NCBI GenBank assembly: GCA_937907245.1
Contig: CALCUM010000003.1
Span: 310,001 to 374,000 of the forward strand
Direction of reading: 5' to 3'
Source of the DNA: an uncultured Rhodobiaceae bacterium
Lineage (GTDB): Bacteria > Pseudomonadota > Alphaproteobacteria > RS24
Length of the DNA: 64,000 bases
Every line of letters starts with the position of its first letter. Position 1 is the first letter of the stretch. Shown here in pieces: positions 55,174-64,000 of this stretch. A program made the translations under genes and the position numbers. The notes under the pieces were generated by a model. It was not told the origin of the DNA, ran no database searches, and worked only from the letters and a program-made list of their open reading frames with translations.

Positions 55174-56450
55174 TATTTCGCTCCCTTAGCAGCCGCTTTT
55201 TTAGCGGTAGGTTTTTTCGCGGCAGGTTTCTTAGCCGCTGCTTTTTTTGCAGGCGCTTTCTTTGCGCTCGGCTTTTTCTTTGCCACTGGTGTCTGTTGGT
55301 CGGCTTCGGCCGCAGGTTTGGAAACCAGCGCAGGATGCACAATACTACCGTTTTTGGTCAGGCCAATACCGGCAATAATTTCATCTTCCCAATCGAGCGC
55401 CAGTGACTTTTTATCTTTGTTATAAAATGCGTCCAAAAAGTTAAACAAATTGCGCGAATACAGCTCAGACGCATTGCCCGCCAAGCGGCCCGGCACATTT
55501 TCATGCGCCACAAGCTTCACGCCTTTATGCTCGGTAATCGTGCCCATTTTGGACAAACGGCAATTGCCGCCTTGTTCCACGGCCAAATCAACCAGCACAG
55601 AGCCTGGCTTCATGCCTTCGAGCATTTTTTTCGTTACCAGCTCCGGAGCCGGACGACCCGGGATCAGCGCGGTGCAAATAACAATGTCTTGCTTGGCAAT
55701 ATGCTCGGTTACCAAAGCCGCTTGGCGCTTTTTATAGTCAGCACTCATCTCTTTGGCATAGCCGCCAGCGGTTTCGCCGCTATCGTCTTCGTCGGCTTCC
55801 ACCATAACAAAAGTGCCGCCAAGACTTTCTACTTGCTCGGCTGCGGCACGGCGAACATCCGTTGCCGACACAATGGCACCGAGGCGTTTGGCCGTCGCAA
55901 TGGCTTGCAAACCAGCCACACCCGCACCCATAACAAAAATACGTGCGGCTGGGATAGTCCCCGCTGCCGTCATCATCATCGGCAAAGCCCGGCCATATTC
56001 ATGGGTCGCATCTAGCACAGCTTTATAGCCAGATAGGTTGGACTGCGAAGACAGAACATCCATCGACTGCGCCCGCGTAATACGAGGCATCAACTCCATG
56101 GACATGGCTTGAATTTTAGCGGCCGCGTAAGCTTTAACCTGCGCGCCACTTTGATATGGGTTCAACGTCGCAATTAAAACCGCATTGGCTTTCATAGCCT
56201 TCACGTTGGCAGCACTTGGTGCGCGCACGCCCAAAACCACATCCGATTTTTTTAACGCAGCGGAGATACCTTTGGTTACGCTCGCCCCCGCGCCCTTATA
56301 GGCAGCATCGGTAAACCCAGAAGCCGCACCGGCTCCCGCTTCCACAGTGACTGAAATGCCCATAGCGGACATTTTCTTTACCGTCTCCGGCGTGGCGGCA
56401 ACCCGCGTTTCGCTGGTTGCTTCCTTTAAAACAGTTAGGCTGACAGCCAT
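55173..56450 (-). CDS. pntAA: NAD(P) transhydrogenase subunit alpha 1 with Lys/Ala-rich tail
   Basis: 425-residue NAD-binding alpha1 subunit. Residues 1-375 are a normal alanine-dehydrogenase-like fold with [19 protein letters not shown], the NAD Rossmann motif [28 protein letters not shown] near 170 and [40 protein letters not shown]. From residue 382 the protein carries an added tail of Lys, Ala and Pro (15 Lys in the last 37 residues), like histone-H1 or AlgP repeats. I do not know of such a tail on other transhydrogenases. ATG 56450 has GGAGATAC upstream. Confidence 0.95.
   Translation of the reverse strand: MAVSLTVLKEATSETRVAATPETVKKMSAMGISVTVEAGAGAASGFTDAAYKGAGASVTKGISAALKKSDVVLGVRAPSAANVKAMKANAVLIATLNPYQSGAQVKAYAAAKIQAMSMELMPRITRAQSMDVLSSQSNLSGYKAVLDATHEYGRALPMMMTAAGTIPAARIFVMGAGVAGLQAIATAKRLGAIVSATDVRRAAAEQVESLGGTFVMVEADEDDSGETAGGYAKEMSADYKKRQAALVTEHIAKQDIVICTALIPGRPAPELVTKKMLEGMKPGSVLVDLAVEQGGNCRLSKMGTITEHKGVKLVAHENVPGRLAGNASELYSRNLFNFLDAFYNKDKKSLALDWEDEIIAGIGLTKNGSIVHPALVSKPAAEADQQTPVAKKKPSAKKAPAKKAAAKKPAAKKPTAKKAAAKGAK
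55176..55286 (-). other. Encoded Lys/Ala/Pro-rich repeat tail of PntAA
   Basis: 111 bases encode repeats of the type [12 protein letters not shown]. Both AAA and AAG codons occur for Lys and several for Ala, so the repeat is at the protein level more than at the DNA level. Position is immediately before the pntAA stop, just upstream of pntAB. Confidence 0.85.
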
Positions 56451-56522
56451 ATGTATCTCCTCGAAATATCAAAAACCCTCTCTCCAAAAGGAAACAGGGC
56501 GTCGGGAATTAGGGTCTAAGCT

Positions 56523-56675
56523 CTAGTTGTAAACAAACACGAGCAAGAATACCAAAATCAGGGCTACGACAATGCAGCCCCATTTGCTGTAAGCAAGAAA
56601 ACTTTCATAAGTTGTTTCGTGCTCAGGGCGGTTCATTTCTTCGCCCCAGTCCTGGCCGTTTGTGTCGTCACTCAT
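56523..56675 (-). CDS. aa3-type cytochrome c oxidase subunit IV
   Basis: 50-residue protein with a short acidic N-terminus (MSDDTNGQDWGEEMNRPEHETTYESFLAYSKW) and one transmembrane helix (GCIVVALILVFLLVFVY). The EHExTYxxFxxxxKWG pattern is the bacterial aa3-oxidase subunit IV family. ATG 56675 has GGAGAAAAC upstream; a longer frame lacks a site. The core oxidase genes are elsewhere. Confidence 0.85.
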   Translation of the reverse strand: MSDDTNGQDWGEEMNRPEHETTYESFLAYSKWGCIVVALILVFLLVFVYN

Positions 56676-56756
56676 AGTTTTCTCCAAGCTTGAATATCGG
56701 CGCGAATATAGCAGATGCCTGCGTCTGGGCAAGCACCAGTTTCTATCTAAAATTTA

Positions 56757-57575
56757 TTAATCCTTAGAAGTCGCAGCATCATGCACGGAGCCGTAATGGG
56801 CCACAACTCCAAGACCCTCAAGGCGAACCGCACGTTGCAAAATAGCCACCATATGCGTGGCCCATTTATGTTGCCCCGCCTCATCGCCCACCTCATCTTG
56901 ACGCAACTCAATCAGCGCATGCGCCAACCCCTGTCGGGTGCCGTGGCGGTAAAGGCAATCATTTTTCAACCGCCCTGAATACGGCGTGTTGTCGCCATAA
57001 CAAATATCGGGAAACCCAGCCATATAGGCATCTACCACAAGCTTCAGCCTATCATCTTTATCCCACAGAACCGCCGTGTGCCATGGCCGTGGCTGGCCAC
57101 GCCAAACGGGCGTAAAACTGTGTATGGCCATAATAATCGGCGCGATTCCATCGGCTTTCGCCGCCGCAATCGCCGCCGCAATGGCCTGGTCATAGGGCCG
57201 ATAAAACTGCTCAACCCGCGCCTGCCACTGCGCTTTATCTTGAAATGGGTCAACCTTGGCATTGGCCGGAATAATCGCCCCATCAGATAGTTTCATGACC
57301 AAAGTCGGATCATCCAAACCCCGATTGGGGTCAATCAATAGGCGCGAAAACTGCGATGCCACCAAAGGACACCCCAGAGCCTCCGAAATGCGCAAGGCCA
57401 CGGGCAAAGCACCTGGGTCATAAGCAATATGTCGCGTAAGCTCATCTGGCGCGAGGCCGAGACCATTCAGCTCTGGTGGAATATAATTGCTGGCATGGTC
57501 GCACAGAATAAGAAAGCGTCTATCGCCGTCCAAATGACGGGTTAAAAAAGCAGGTACCTTGGAGGCCGCTGACAC
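56757..57575 (-). CDS. N-formylglutamate amidohydrolase family protein
   Basis: 272-residue protein of the FGase (HutG-like) family. ILCDHASNYIPPELNGLGL near the N-terminus, THIxYD-like RHIAYDPGA, FSRLLIDPNRGLDDPTLV and MAIHSFTPVWRGQPRPWHTAVLWDKDDRL are characteristic and supply the metal ligands. No hut genes adjoin, so a histidine role is not implied; many alphaproteobacteria carry this stand-alone form. GTG start at 57575. Confidence 0.88.
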   Translation of the reverse strand: MSAASKVPAFLTRHLDGDRRFLILCDHASNYIPPELNGLGLAPDELTRHIAYDPGALPVALRISEALGCPLVASQFSRLLIDPNRGLDDPTLVMKLSDGAIIPANAKVDPFQDKAQWQARVEQFYRPYDQAIAAAIAAAKADGIAPIIMAIHSFTPVWRGQPRPWHTAVLWDKDDRLKLVVDAYMAGFPDICYGDNTPYSGRLKNDCLYRHGTRQGLAHALIELRQDEVGDEAGQHKWATHMVAILQRAVRLEGLGVVAHYGSVHDAATSKD

Positions 57576-57591
57576 GATACGCCCAAAGCCC

Positions 57592-58626
57592 CTATTTCGC
57601 TTTCACAAGCTGATGCTTGCCAGGGGTCACTTTGCCATCTTTGAGAAAGCGCAACACTTGCGCGGTAATCTCCCTCTGCCAAGTATGGTGCAGCAAATGA
57701 CCTGCGCCGACCAGCTCAATCAGCTCGACATCGGGTCGTTTGGCCAAGAATGGCACGGCGTTATAATCAATAGAAACGGTTGGATCGCTGTCGCCATGCA
57801 AAATCATCAATTTGCCTTGTGTGCCCGGCATGTCTTCGTAAGTGGTTTGCATATCGGCCAAATGATGTCGCAAGTTCAGGGCATAAACGGCATTGGTGAT
57901 AAAGGCTTTCGGCTGCAAAATAAGCGCCAGCGCGCTGTCTCTTACATATCCATCTGGTGTTACTTCCGGATGCGCAGCCCCAGCCGCACCCGAGTCTAAT
58001 TGCGTTGCCCCATATTTACCCAAGGTAATATGAGTGAAAATTGTGCCAATAATCGGCGTCGTAGCCAATCGATAAGCCCAAAAATCTGGGCCATACCAAG
58101 GAATTATCGGCGGTGCCAGCATAATCGACGCGGTGATTTCAGGCCCCATACTATGCGCATAGGCCAAAGCGACAGAGCCGCCCCAGCTTTGTCCAATCAC
58201 CACCGGCTGCTCAAAGCCTAAGGCTTGCACGGCTTGATGAATTTCACGCGCCTGTTGGCGCGGGTCCGACATTTCCAGATTGTCTATTTTATTGAGCGAG
58301 CGACCAATGCCAGGGCGGTCAAAGGCCAAAACCGTGCCATGCGGAGACAATGTCTCGCCCAAGGCCAGCATCATGTCTTGCGCATTGGCACTCGAGCCAT
58401 GAATAAGCACGAAGACGGGCTGTTTTTTAGATTTTTTATTTGGGGTGTCCCAGTCACGACGCAAATAATGCAGCGTGGCATTATCGGTCTCGATAAATTG
58501 TCCTTGCGGGGGCAAATTCGACAGCAATTGGCTACGCACGCGAATATCATGCAGCCAAAGGCCGATACCTAAAACGAAGATAATAGCGAAGACGCTAACC
58601 AAAACTTTAACAATAAGACCGCTCAT
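57592..58626 (-). CDS. Alpha/beta hydrolase, membrane-anchored
   Basis: 344-residue alpha/beta hydrolase with an N-terminal transmembrane helix (VKVLVSVFAIIFVLGIGLWL). Oxyanion segment VFVLIHGSSANAQDMM, nucleophile elbow VVIGQSWGGSVALAYA near residue 140, acid in LHGDSDPTVS and catalytic His in VGAGHLLHHTW. Substrate unknown. ATG 58626 has AAAGGAGAG upstream, a strong site. It lies between rpmJ and the formylglutamate hydrolase gene. Confidence 0.9.
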   Translation of the reverse strand: MSGLIVKVLVSVFAIIFVLGIGLWLHDIRVRSQLLSNLPPQGQFIETDNATLHYLRRDWDTPNKKSKKQPVFVLIHGSSANAQDMMLALGETLSPHGTVLAFDRPGIGRSLNKIDNLEMSDPRQQAREIHQAVQALGFEQPVVIGQSWGGSVALAYAHSMGPEITASIMLAPPIIPWYGPDFWAYRLATTPIIGTIFTHITLGKYGATQLDSGAAGAAHPEVTPDGYVRDSALALILQPKAFITNAVYALNLRHHLADMQTTYEDMPGTQGKLMILHGDSDPTVSIDYNAVPFLAKRPDVELIELVGAGHLLHHTWQREITAQVLRFLKDGKVTPGKHQLVKAK

Positions 58627-58665
58627 GACGCTCTCCTTTAAAAGGCGCACCAAACCGGGAGTTAC

Positions 58666-58791
58666 TTAACCTTGGCGGGCTTTAAAACGCTTATTTGTTT
58701 TGTTGATGATGTATAGACGACCACGGCGGCGCACCAGTTGATTTTTCTGGTGGCGATCACGCAAGGATTTAAGCGAATTGCGGACTTTCAT
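58666..58791 (-). CDS. rpmJ: 50S ribosomal protein bL36 (zinc-free type B)
   Basis: 41-residue bL36: [41 protein letters not shown]. No cysteines, so it is the zinc-independent form with the extended C-terminus. ATG 58791 follows TATGGAGCCGACG. The longer in-frame extension to 58866 does not fit the family. Stands alone as usual in alphaproteobacteria. Confidence 0.95.
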   Translation of the reverse strand: MKVRNSLKSLRDRHQKNQLVRRRGRLYIINKTNKRFKARQG

Positions 58792-58979
58792 CGTCGGCTC
58801 CATAAGTTTTTGATGGGGGTACTCCCCAGAAGCCGAGAACATATGGGACAAGCGCCCAGCTGTCAAGCGGCCGCATCAGACAAACATGTGCGCTTCCACA
58901 GGTCTATAAAACAGGCTTGGCAAGGCGGCGAAATGGTGTAATTTCTGGCCATCTTATCCCCCCAATCAGGAGCCAAAGG

Positions 58980-59951
58980 ATGAAAGCGTTAAATGGAGGC
59001 CAGCAAGACTTGCTGCCCAAAGGCGAACTTATTGATTTTGAGCCCGAGTGGTTTCAAAAAGCCATTGCCCAGACCCCGCAAGATCATTACGTGGCTTTTC
59101 AAGATGCCAAATTGCATTACCGCAGATGGGACGGCCCGTCAGCAAAGGCCCCCAATATGGTGCTCGTGCATGGCGGCGGCGCGCATGCGCGTTGGTATGA
59201 TTTCATCGCCCCCCAGCTCACCCCCTATTACAATGTCATCGCGCTAGACCTGCCGGGCATGGGCGACAGCGGCTGGCTGCAAGCCTATAAGCGCGAAATT
59301 ATGGCGGAAGCGGTCATCACGATGATCCGAGATGCCAATTTCCCATCCAAACCAGCCCTCATCGGCCACAGTATGGGCGGCATGGTATCGCTGATGACGG
59401 CACATAATTTTGCGCCAGACTTGGCTGCCTTGATGATTTGCGACTTCTACGTCAAACCCCCGCATGCACAAGAAGAATGGTACATGGAAGAAGACGAGAA
59501 TGGCGAATTGCGCCCGCGTCCAACCATGGACACGCGCGTCTATGAAGATTACGAAACAGCTTTGGGTCGCTTTCGTCTGCAACCCGAGCAACCATGCGCC
59601 AATCAATTCATTGTCGATTACATCGGCGCGCATTCTTTGCGCGAAGTCGAAGGCGGCTGGACTTGGAAGTTTGACCCGCACATGTATCGTAATTTTCCAA
59701 TAGGCAATGATTGGTCCAAAATGTATGAAAACCTGCCGCTACCTCTGTCTTGCATGTATGGCGAGCTGGCCAGTGATTACGAAAAAATTAGTCGCAAAGA
59801 TGTGATTGCTTTCATGCAGTCCTTGCGCCCCGACGCCCCGCACTTTGACCTGCTGGGCGCCCGCCACCATGTCTTGCTCGACCAACCTTTGGCTTTTGCG
59901 TCCACTTTGGTTTTGCAAATGCAGGCTTGGAAAGCGCAAGGGGTTTTCTAG
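58980..59951 (+). CDS. Alpha/beta hydrolase
   Basis: 323-residue cytoplasmic alpha/beta hydrolase. NMVLVHGGGAHARWYDFIAPQL near residue 60, nucleophile elbow ALIGHSMGGMVSLMTAHNF near 130, and C-terminal DLLGARHHVLLDQPLAF with the catalytic His. The lid region (about 160-240) is rich in acidic residues. Probably an epoxide-hydrolase or esterase type; substrate unknown. ATG 58980 follows AGGAGCCAAAGG. Confidence 0.88.
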   Translation: MKALNGGQQDLLPKGELIDFEPEWFQKAIAQTPQDHYVAFQDAKLHYRRWDGPSAKAPNMVLVHGGGAHARWYDFIAPQLTPYYNVIALDLPGMGDSGWLQAYKREIMAEAVITMIRDANFPSKPALIGHSMGGMVSLMTAHNFAPDLAALMICDFYVKPPHAQEEWYMEEDENGELRPRPTMDTRVYEDYETALGRFRLQPEQPCANQFIVDYIGAHSLREVEGGWTWKFDPHMYRNFPIGNDWSKMYENLPLPLSCMYGELASDYEKISRKDVIAFMQSLRPDAPHFDLLGARHHVLLDQPLAFASTLVLQMQAWKAQGVF

Positions 59952-59971
59952 ACAAATTTTGGGTTGAGGCT

Positions 59972-61258
59972 TTACTGATGACCCGAAGGGCGCGACAGCG
60001 TTTCTTCTTCCACTTCATCCACATCGATTTTGGCCTCCAGCATATCCAGCTGAGGCGAGCGCGTGGTAAACAGCATGACGGCCGATAAAATCAGGGCCAC
60101 CACAAATGGGCCGGTTGGTGCGATAAGATAAAGCGGCATAATAAAAATAGGCACAAAGATAATCCCTACCGCCGCCGTAGAGCTATTCAACCCTGCCACT
60201 GCCCCTTGTTCTTCTGGGGATACCGCCAAAGAGCCACCCGCCGCTACAGCCGGGCGCATAAGCCCACTGCCAAAACCCTGCAAGGTAAGAGACAGCGCAA
60301 AGAGAGCGGAATTCATTGGCAAAATAAGCAGAGATATGCCGATAGTATTGATTAAAATACCCCAAAATAAAAGACTGCGGACCGAGGCGTGAAGGCGCGG
60401 AATGATTACCAATTGCGCGAATAAAGTCGCCATCGCCATCGCCATCATAGCCACGCCCACCACTTGCGCGGTTTCTTGCCCGCTCAAATGCATCGTATCC
60501 ATTACAAAGAAAGCCGCCACTTGCATAATCGCCGCGCTGGTGGTGGAAACCGCGACGCCCATGAATAAAAATAGTCGAATGCGCTTGTCTAAAATTTTCA
60601 ATCGCGGGCCTTGCTTATAGCTGCCTGCGGGTCGGCGCCGCTCGGGTAAGAACATCGCAATAGCAATGGCTCCACCCAAGGCAAAAATCGCCAGCGCGAA
60701 AAATGGTGCCAATAAATGATAAGCCGCCAAAGCGGCCGCAAAACCTGGGCCCAAAATAGTGCCCATACCAAAGGCGGCCCCAATGGCGGCAACCCCGCTG
60801 GTGCGTTCTTCGCGCGACGTGCGATCGGCAATATAAGCCTGCGCAGCCGAGGGCGTACCAGAGCCAAATAGGCCGAAAATCGCCCGCACTAAAATCATTA
60901 ATATATAGAGGCTCATCAGCGGCAAAATACCCTCATCGCCCAAAACCAACAAAATACCGAAGCCGCCCGTCGATATGCCAAAGCCCGCAAGCCCCAGCAG
61001 GATGACCGGTTTACGGCCCCAAACGTCACTACGTCGTCCCCAAAATGGGCTCATCACCACCCATAAAACCGCAGATAATGTGAAAATGGCGCTCACTTGA
61101 ATTTCGCTCAGCCCTAAGTCTCTAGCGACCGGCGGAAAAATAGCAAAGAACAAAGACTGACCCATGCCAAGTGCCATCAAGCTGACGAATAGCAAAATCA
61201 TGCCGCGCCGGCGTTCTGTGGCCGAGGTAAAAGTATCTTTCTCTAACGTCACTTGCAT
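59972..61258 (-). CDS. MFS transporter (drug-efflux-like)
   Basis: 428-residue major facilitator with twelve predicted helices. The loop motif A WGRRSDVWGRKPVILLGLAGFG near residue 75 and GSGTPSAAQAYIADRTSREERTSG (motif C-like region) are typical of drug:proton antiporter type 1 transporters. The central loop LPERRRPAGSYKQGPRLKILDKRIRLF is cytoplasmic. Substrate unknown. The pcs gene is nine bases upstream. Confidence 0.9.
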   Translation of the reverse strand: MQVTLEKDTFTSATERRRGMILLFVSLMALGMGQSLFFAIFPPVARDLGLSEIQVSAIFTLSAVLWVVMSPFWGRRSDVWGRKPVILLGLAGFGISTGGFGILLVLGDEGILPLMSLYILMILVRAIFGLFGSGTPSAAQAYIADRTSREERTSGVAAIGAAFGMGTILGPGFAAALAAYHLLAPFFALAIFALGGAIAIAMFLPERRRPAGSYKQGPRLKILDKRIRLFLFMGVAVSTTSAAIMQVAAFFVMDTMHLSGQETAQVVGVAMMAMAMATLFAQLVIIPRLHASVRSLLFWGILINTIGISLLILPMNSALFALSLTLQGFGSGLMRPAVAAGGSLAVSPEEQGAVAGLNSSTAAVGIIFVPIFIMPLYLIAPTGPFVVALILSAVMLFTTRSPQLDMLEAKIDVDEVEEETLSRPSGHQ

Positions 61259-61267
61259 TCCATTCTG

Positions 61268-62014
61268 TTATTTTTCTCCCGCCAATTTAACTGAACGCCA
61301 CGCACTTAGGAAAACAAAATAAAACGACAGAGCCCAGAATAAAAATCGGACAAAGGCCGGCAGGTCCGCCACGGCATTGCCTTGATGGCCATTCCATAAA
61401 TGCCCCCCCACCAAACCCGTCCAGACAATCAAAGCCGGAATGGTTAGCCGTCGCATGGAGATAACCCGTATCGGATGCGCCACCAAGATGGGGGCGAAAA
61501 CCATGACCGATAAAAATACGATAAGCCCCAAATTAGTCATTGGGCTGGTTTCGAACATAATCATATAGAACACAACAATGTTCCAAAGAGCGGGAAACCC
61601 ACGAAAATCATTCTCGGCTGTCTTCAACTCGCGATTGGCAAACGTGTAAAGCGAAGACATCAACAAAACAGACGTCGCCGCCATCGTCCAGCCTTCTGGT
61701 ACCAAATCAAACCGATAAACAATCAGGGCCGGAATAAAGCAATAAGACACATAGTCGATGACATGATCGAGAATAGCACCATCAATTTGCGGCAGATGCT
61801 TCGACACTTCCAAATGACGCGCCAAGGGGCCATCCAAACCATCGACAATCATAGCCAAGGCCAACCAGAGTAGCGCCAAATAAGCCTCCCCTTGCCAAAT
61901 GGCATCCACGGAAAACATCACCGGAATAAGACCCGTAGCGGTAAACACATGTACCCACGCAGCAGCGACTTGTTGTTTCTTAGAAGTTTTTTCGATTGAA
62001 GGTTTATCTGTCAT
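61268..62014 (-). CDS. pcs: Phosphatidylcholine synthase
   Basis: 248-residue membrane enzyme that joins choline to CDP-diacylglycerol directly. CDP-alcohol signature DGLDGPLARHLEVSKHLPQIDGAILDHVIDY near residues 59-90 has all conserved Asp; the NRELKTAENDFRGFPALWNIVVFYM segment and eight hydrophobic helices match bacterial Pcs. ATG 62014 overlaps the upstream gene's stop by one base. Presence implies phosphatidylcholine in the membrane if choline is available. Confidence 0.88.
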   Translation of the reverse strand: MTDKPSIEKTSKKQQVAAAWVHVFTATGLIPVMFSVDAIWQGEAYLALLWLALAMIVDGLDGPLARHLEVSKHLPQIDGAILDHVIDYVSYCFIPALIVYRFDLVPEGWTMAATSVLLMSSLYTFANRELKTAENDFRGFPALWNIVVFYMIMFETSPMTNLGLIVFLSVMVFAPILVAHPIRVISMRRLTIPALIVWTGLVGGHLWNGHQGNAVADLPAFVRFLFWALSFYFVFLSAWRSVKLAGEK

Positions 62015-63051
62015 TAGTACCAAGCCTGTTCCTTGCCCGCGCGTTCCAAATCGCTCTGCGCCATCATTGTTACCAAGGCTTCAAAATCCACACTGGGTTC
62101 CCAATTTAATTTTTCTTTCGCCTTGCTAGCGTCACCCACCATTGGGTCTGGCTCGCTCGGCCGATAAAAACTCTTACTAACCCCAATCATTTGGCGGCCC
62201 GTTTTCCGGTCTATGCCTTTGGCCTCAAGGCCCTCGCCTTCAAATTCAATATCCAAGCCAACTGCTTTTGCGGCCAGCTCAACAAATTGTTTTACGGTGT
62301 GGGTTTTCCCTGTGGCGACAACATAATTATCGGCTTCGGGCTGCTGTAGCATAGCCCACATAGCTTCCACGTAATCGCCCGCAAAGCCCCAGTCGCGCGC
62401 ATTGTCGAGATTGCCCAGCATTAGGGTCTGTTGTCCGCCAGAGGCAATTTGCGCCAAGGTCGCGGTAATCTTGCGGGTAACAAATTCCATGCCACGCAAA
62501 GGGCTTTCATGGTTGAACATAATACCGTTCGAGACATGCAAGCCATAGGCTTCGCGATAATTAACCACGGCCCAATAGGCAAATAATTTGGCCACCCCAT
62601 AAGGCGAGCGCGGATGAAAGTCTTGGCTCTCATTCACCACGCCGCTACCTTTCAAACCGAAAATCTCGCTACTCGAGGCCTCAAATAGGCGCGCCTCTGG
62701 CAGCACTAATTTGACCGCCTCCATTAGACGCAAGCACCCCATGCCAGAGGTTTCCCCGGTATAAAGCGGTTGTTGGAAACTGGCCTGTACCGAGCTTTGG
62801 CCACCGAGATTATATATCTCATCGGGCCCAACCTCTTCGATAAGCCGCACGATAGAGGTAAAGTCCTGCATATCGAGTGTTTTCAACTCGACCTCTTGCG
62901 CCACTTCGAGGGACACCAATCGGGGCAGGTTTAGGGTCGAGCTGCGCCTTACGGCTCCTACCACGCGATAGCCTTTATCGACGAGCGAGCGAGCAAGATA
63001 AGCTCCATCTTGACCAGTTATTCCGGTAATAAGGGCGGTTTTTTGGGTCAC
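62014..63051 (-). CDS. GDP-mannose 4,6-dehydratase-like SDR
   Basis: 345-residue extended short-chain dehydrogenase. NAD motif [15 protein letters not shown] at the N-terminus, catalytic SSSEIF near residue 123 and [20 protein letters not shown] near 148 (Y-x3-K), then NHESPLRGMEFVTRKI and GNLDNARDWGFAGDYVEAMW. It differs from the neighbouring paralogue at RRSSTLNLPRLVSL and in its ASSSEIFGLKGSG loop, so the product sugar may differ. GTG start at 63051. Confidence 0.88.
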   Translation of the reverse strand: MTQKTALITGITGQDGAYLARSLVDKGYRVVGAVRRSSTLNLPRLVSLEVAQEVELKTLDMQDFTSIVRLIEEVGPDEIYNLGGQSSVQASFQQPLYTGETSGMGCLRLMEAVKLVLPEARLFEASSSEIFGLKGSGVVNESQDFHPRSPYGVAKLFAYWAVVNYREAYGLHVSNGIMFNHESPLRGMEFVTRKITATLAQIASGGQQTLMLGNLDNARDWGFAGDYVEAMWAMLQQPEADNYVVATGKTHTVKQFVELAAKAVGLDIEFEGEGLEAKGIDRKTGRQMIGVSKSFYRPSEPDPMVGDASKAKEKLNWEPSVDFEALVTMMAQSDLERAGKEQAWY

Positions 63052-63204
63052 GTGTCACTCTTCTGTTTGGGCTGAGGGCAAACTATACAATCTGCCCTTG
63101 CTGTGCAACGACAATGGCGAGACTAGCTGGGCAATAGACAAACCCTCGCGAACGCGATACCTAATAAAGAAGTCAGTCAGATATTGTAAATTGCGGAGAT
63201 TATC
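63052..63204. other. Divergent promoter region of two dehydratase genes
   Basis: 153 bases between head-to-head genes. It contains AGGGCA-N12-TGCCCT (about 63075-63100) and a short TCGCG-AA-CGCGA palindrome (about 63145-63160). Each could be an operator or part of a leader. No clear promoter boxes were found. Confidence 0.4.
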
Positions 63205-64000
63205 GTGGGACAGAAAAAAGCTCTTATTACCGGTGTAACGGGCCAAGATGGTGCCTACCTCGCCCGCCTTTTGCTTGGCAAAGGCTATGAAGTCCATGGC
63301 ATGAAGCGTCGCGCTTCGTCGTTTAACACACAGCGTGTCGACGGCATTTACGCCGACCCGCATGACAGCGAAACCAACTTCCACATGCATTATGGCGATA
63401 TGACCGACAGCAGCAATATTATGCGCTTGGTGCAATCCATCGAACCCGATGAGATTTATAATCTGGCCGCCCAAAGCCACGTGCAAGTTAGCTTTGAGAC
63501 AGCCGAATATACCGCCAATGCCGATGCTTTTGGCACGCTACGGTTTTTAGAGGCCATCCGCACTTTGGGTCTGGTCGAAAAAACCCGCTTCTATCAAGCC
63601 TCGACTTCGGAGCTTTACGGTAAAGTACAAGAAGTGCCACAAAGCGAAACCACCCCGTTTTACCCACGCAGCCCTTATGCGGTGGCGAAGCTTTATGCTT
63701 ATTGGATTTGCGTCAATTATCGCGAAGCCTACGGCATGCATGTCTCGAACGGTATTTTGTTCAACCATGAAAGCCCAATGCGTGGCGAAACTTTTGTGAC
63801 GCAAAAAATCGCTATGGCTGCCGCCGCCATTGAAGCAGGCCACCAAGAAAAACTCTACCTCGGCAATTTAGACGCCAAACGAGATTGGGGCCATGCGCGC
63901 GAATATGTAGAGGGCATGCACGCGATTATTAATCATAAAGAAGGCGATGATTTTGTGCTGGCAACAGGGCGCACAGAAACCGTTCGTCGTTTCGTGGAGC
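63205..64000 (+). CDS. gmd: GDP-mannose 4,6-dehydratase, C-terminus cut by window edge
   Basis: The first 265 residues of a canonical GMD, which turns GDP-mannose into GDP-4-keto-6-deoxymannose for fucose, rhamnose or perosamine sugars. [88 protein letters not shown] and [16 protein letters not shown] are all present, including the Thr/Ser, Glu and Y-x3-K catalytic residues. Start is GTG 63205 with GCGGAG upstream. Confidence 0.95.
   Translation, partial: MGQKKALITGVTGQDGAYLARLLLGKGYEVHGMKRRASSFNTQRVDGIYADPHDSETNFHMHYGDMTDSSNIMRLVQSIEPDEIYNLAAQSHVQVSFETAEYTANADAFGTLRFLEAIRTLGLVEKTRFYQASTSELYGKVQEVPQSETTPFYPRSPYAVAKLYAYWICVNYREAYGMHVSNGILFNHESPMRGETFVTQKIAMAAAAIEAGHQEKLYLGNLDAKRDWGHAREYVEGMHAIINHKEGDDFVLATGRTETVRRFVE

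Overview
The window is an ordinary chromosomal stretch of an alphaproteobacterium, probably free-living or marine and of moderate G+C. The lineage call rests on family content: a cycHJKL-type cytochrome c maturation block next to a two-component system and glnE, COQ9 divergent from rpsU, DUF1013/TrcR, a proton-translocating transhydrogenase with split alpha subunits, a four-helix-type aa3 oxidase small subunit, zinc-free bL31 and bL36, phosphatidylcholine synthase, and alphaproteobacterial DUF families (DUF1192, DUF1491, DUF2849, DUF934, DUF6456). The genus cannot be read from the sequence. There is no rRNA, CRISPR array, insertion sequence or intact prophage. One tRNA (Gln, UUG) is present. 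No gap between genes exceeds 300 bases.

Layout. 1-10982 (all minus): two acyl-CoA dehydrogenases (the first cut by the window edge), glnE, a histidine kinase/response regulator pair, ccmH-ccmF-ccmE-ccmI and a nitroreductase; most junctions in the ccm-to-glnE part overlap or touch. 11061-12135: a tandem repeat, a 5'-truncated DUF2793 remnant and a YcgN-like Cys-cluster protein. 12239-17466 (plus): a three-gene NitT/TauT-type ABC importer, then a DUF2849 / sulfite-nitrite reductase / DUF934 operon. 17535-21330: MscS channel, DUF1491, SufE, DUF6456, a DnaA-domain-IV-like protein and a winged-helix regulator. 21427-32660: MFS exporter, enoyl-CoA hydratase, acyl-CoA synthetase, MaoC, MsrB, S9 peptidase, beta-lactamase-fold hydrolase, nitronate monooxygenase, CDP-alcohol phosphatidyltransferase, gamma-carbonic-anhydrase-like protein, and a lipase-like hydrolase. 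32667-41681: tRNA-Gln, a strictosidine-synthase-like protein, DUF4345, an MBL-fold hydrolase, DUF1499, a second acyl-CoA synthetase, amidase, CDF transporter, PdxH and a Sel1 lipoprotein.

41767-53323 holds housekeeping genes: fabI, aroC, thiE, efp, suhB, an ABC exporter, rpmE, DUF1192, a quinone oxidoreductase, trcR, a 58-residue DUF465 gene, purE-purK, COQ9 and rpsU. 53440-58791 (minus) holds pntB-pntAB-pntAA, the aa3 oxidase small subunit, an N-formylglutamate amidohydrolase-like protein, an alpha/beta hydrolase and rpmJ. 58980-64000 holds another alpha/beta hydrolase, an MFS transporter, pcs and two head-to-head GDP-mannose-4,6-dehydratase-type genes, the last running off the edge.

No complete new multi-gene system stands out. 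The best leads are a canonical intrinsic terminator inside a coding sequence, just after a 69-base AT-rich island (30816-30913); a Lys/Ala/Pro-rich histone-H1-like tail on the transhydrogenase alpha subunit; a recurring habit of short tandem duplications at gene ends (eight sites); and an orphan DnaA-domain-IV-like gene overlapping DUF6456 beside sufE and a winged-helix gene.
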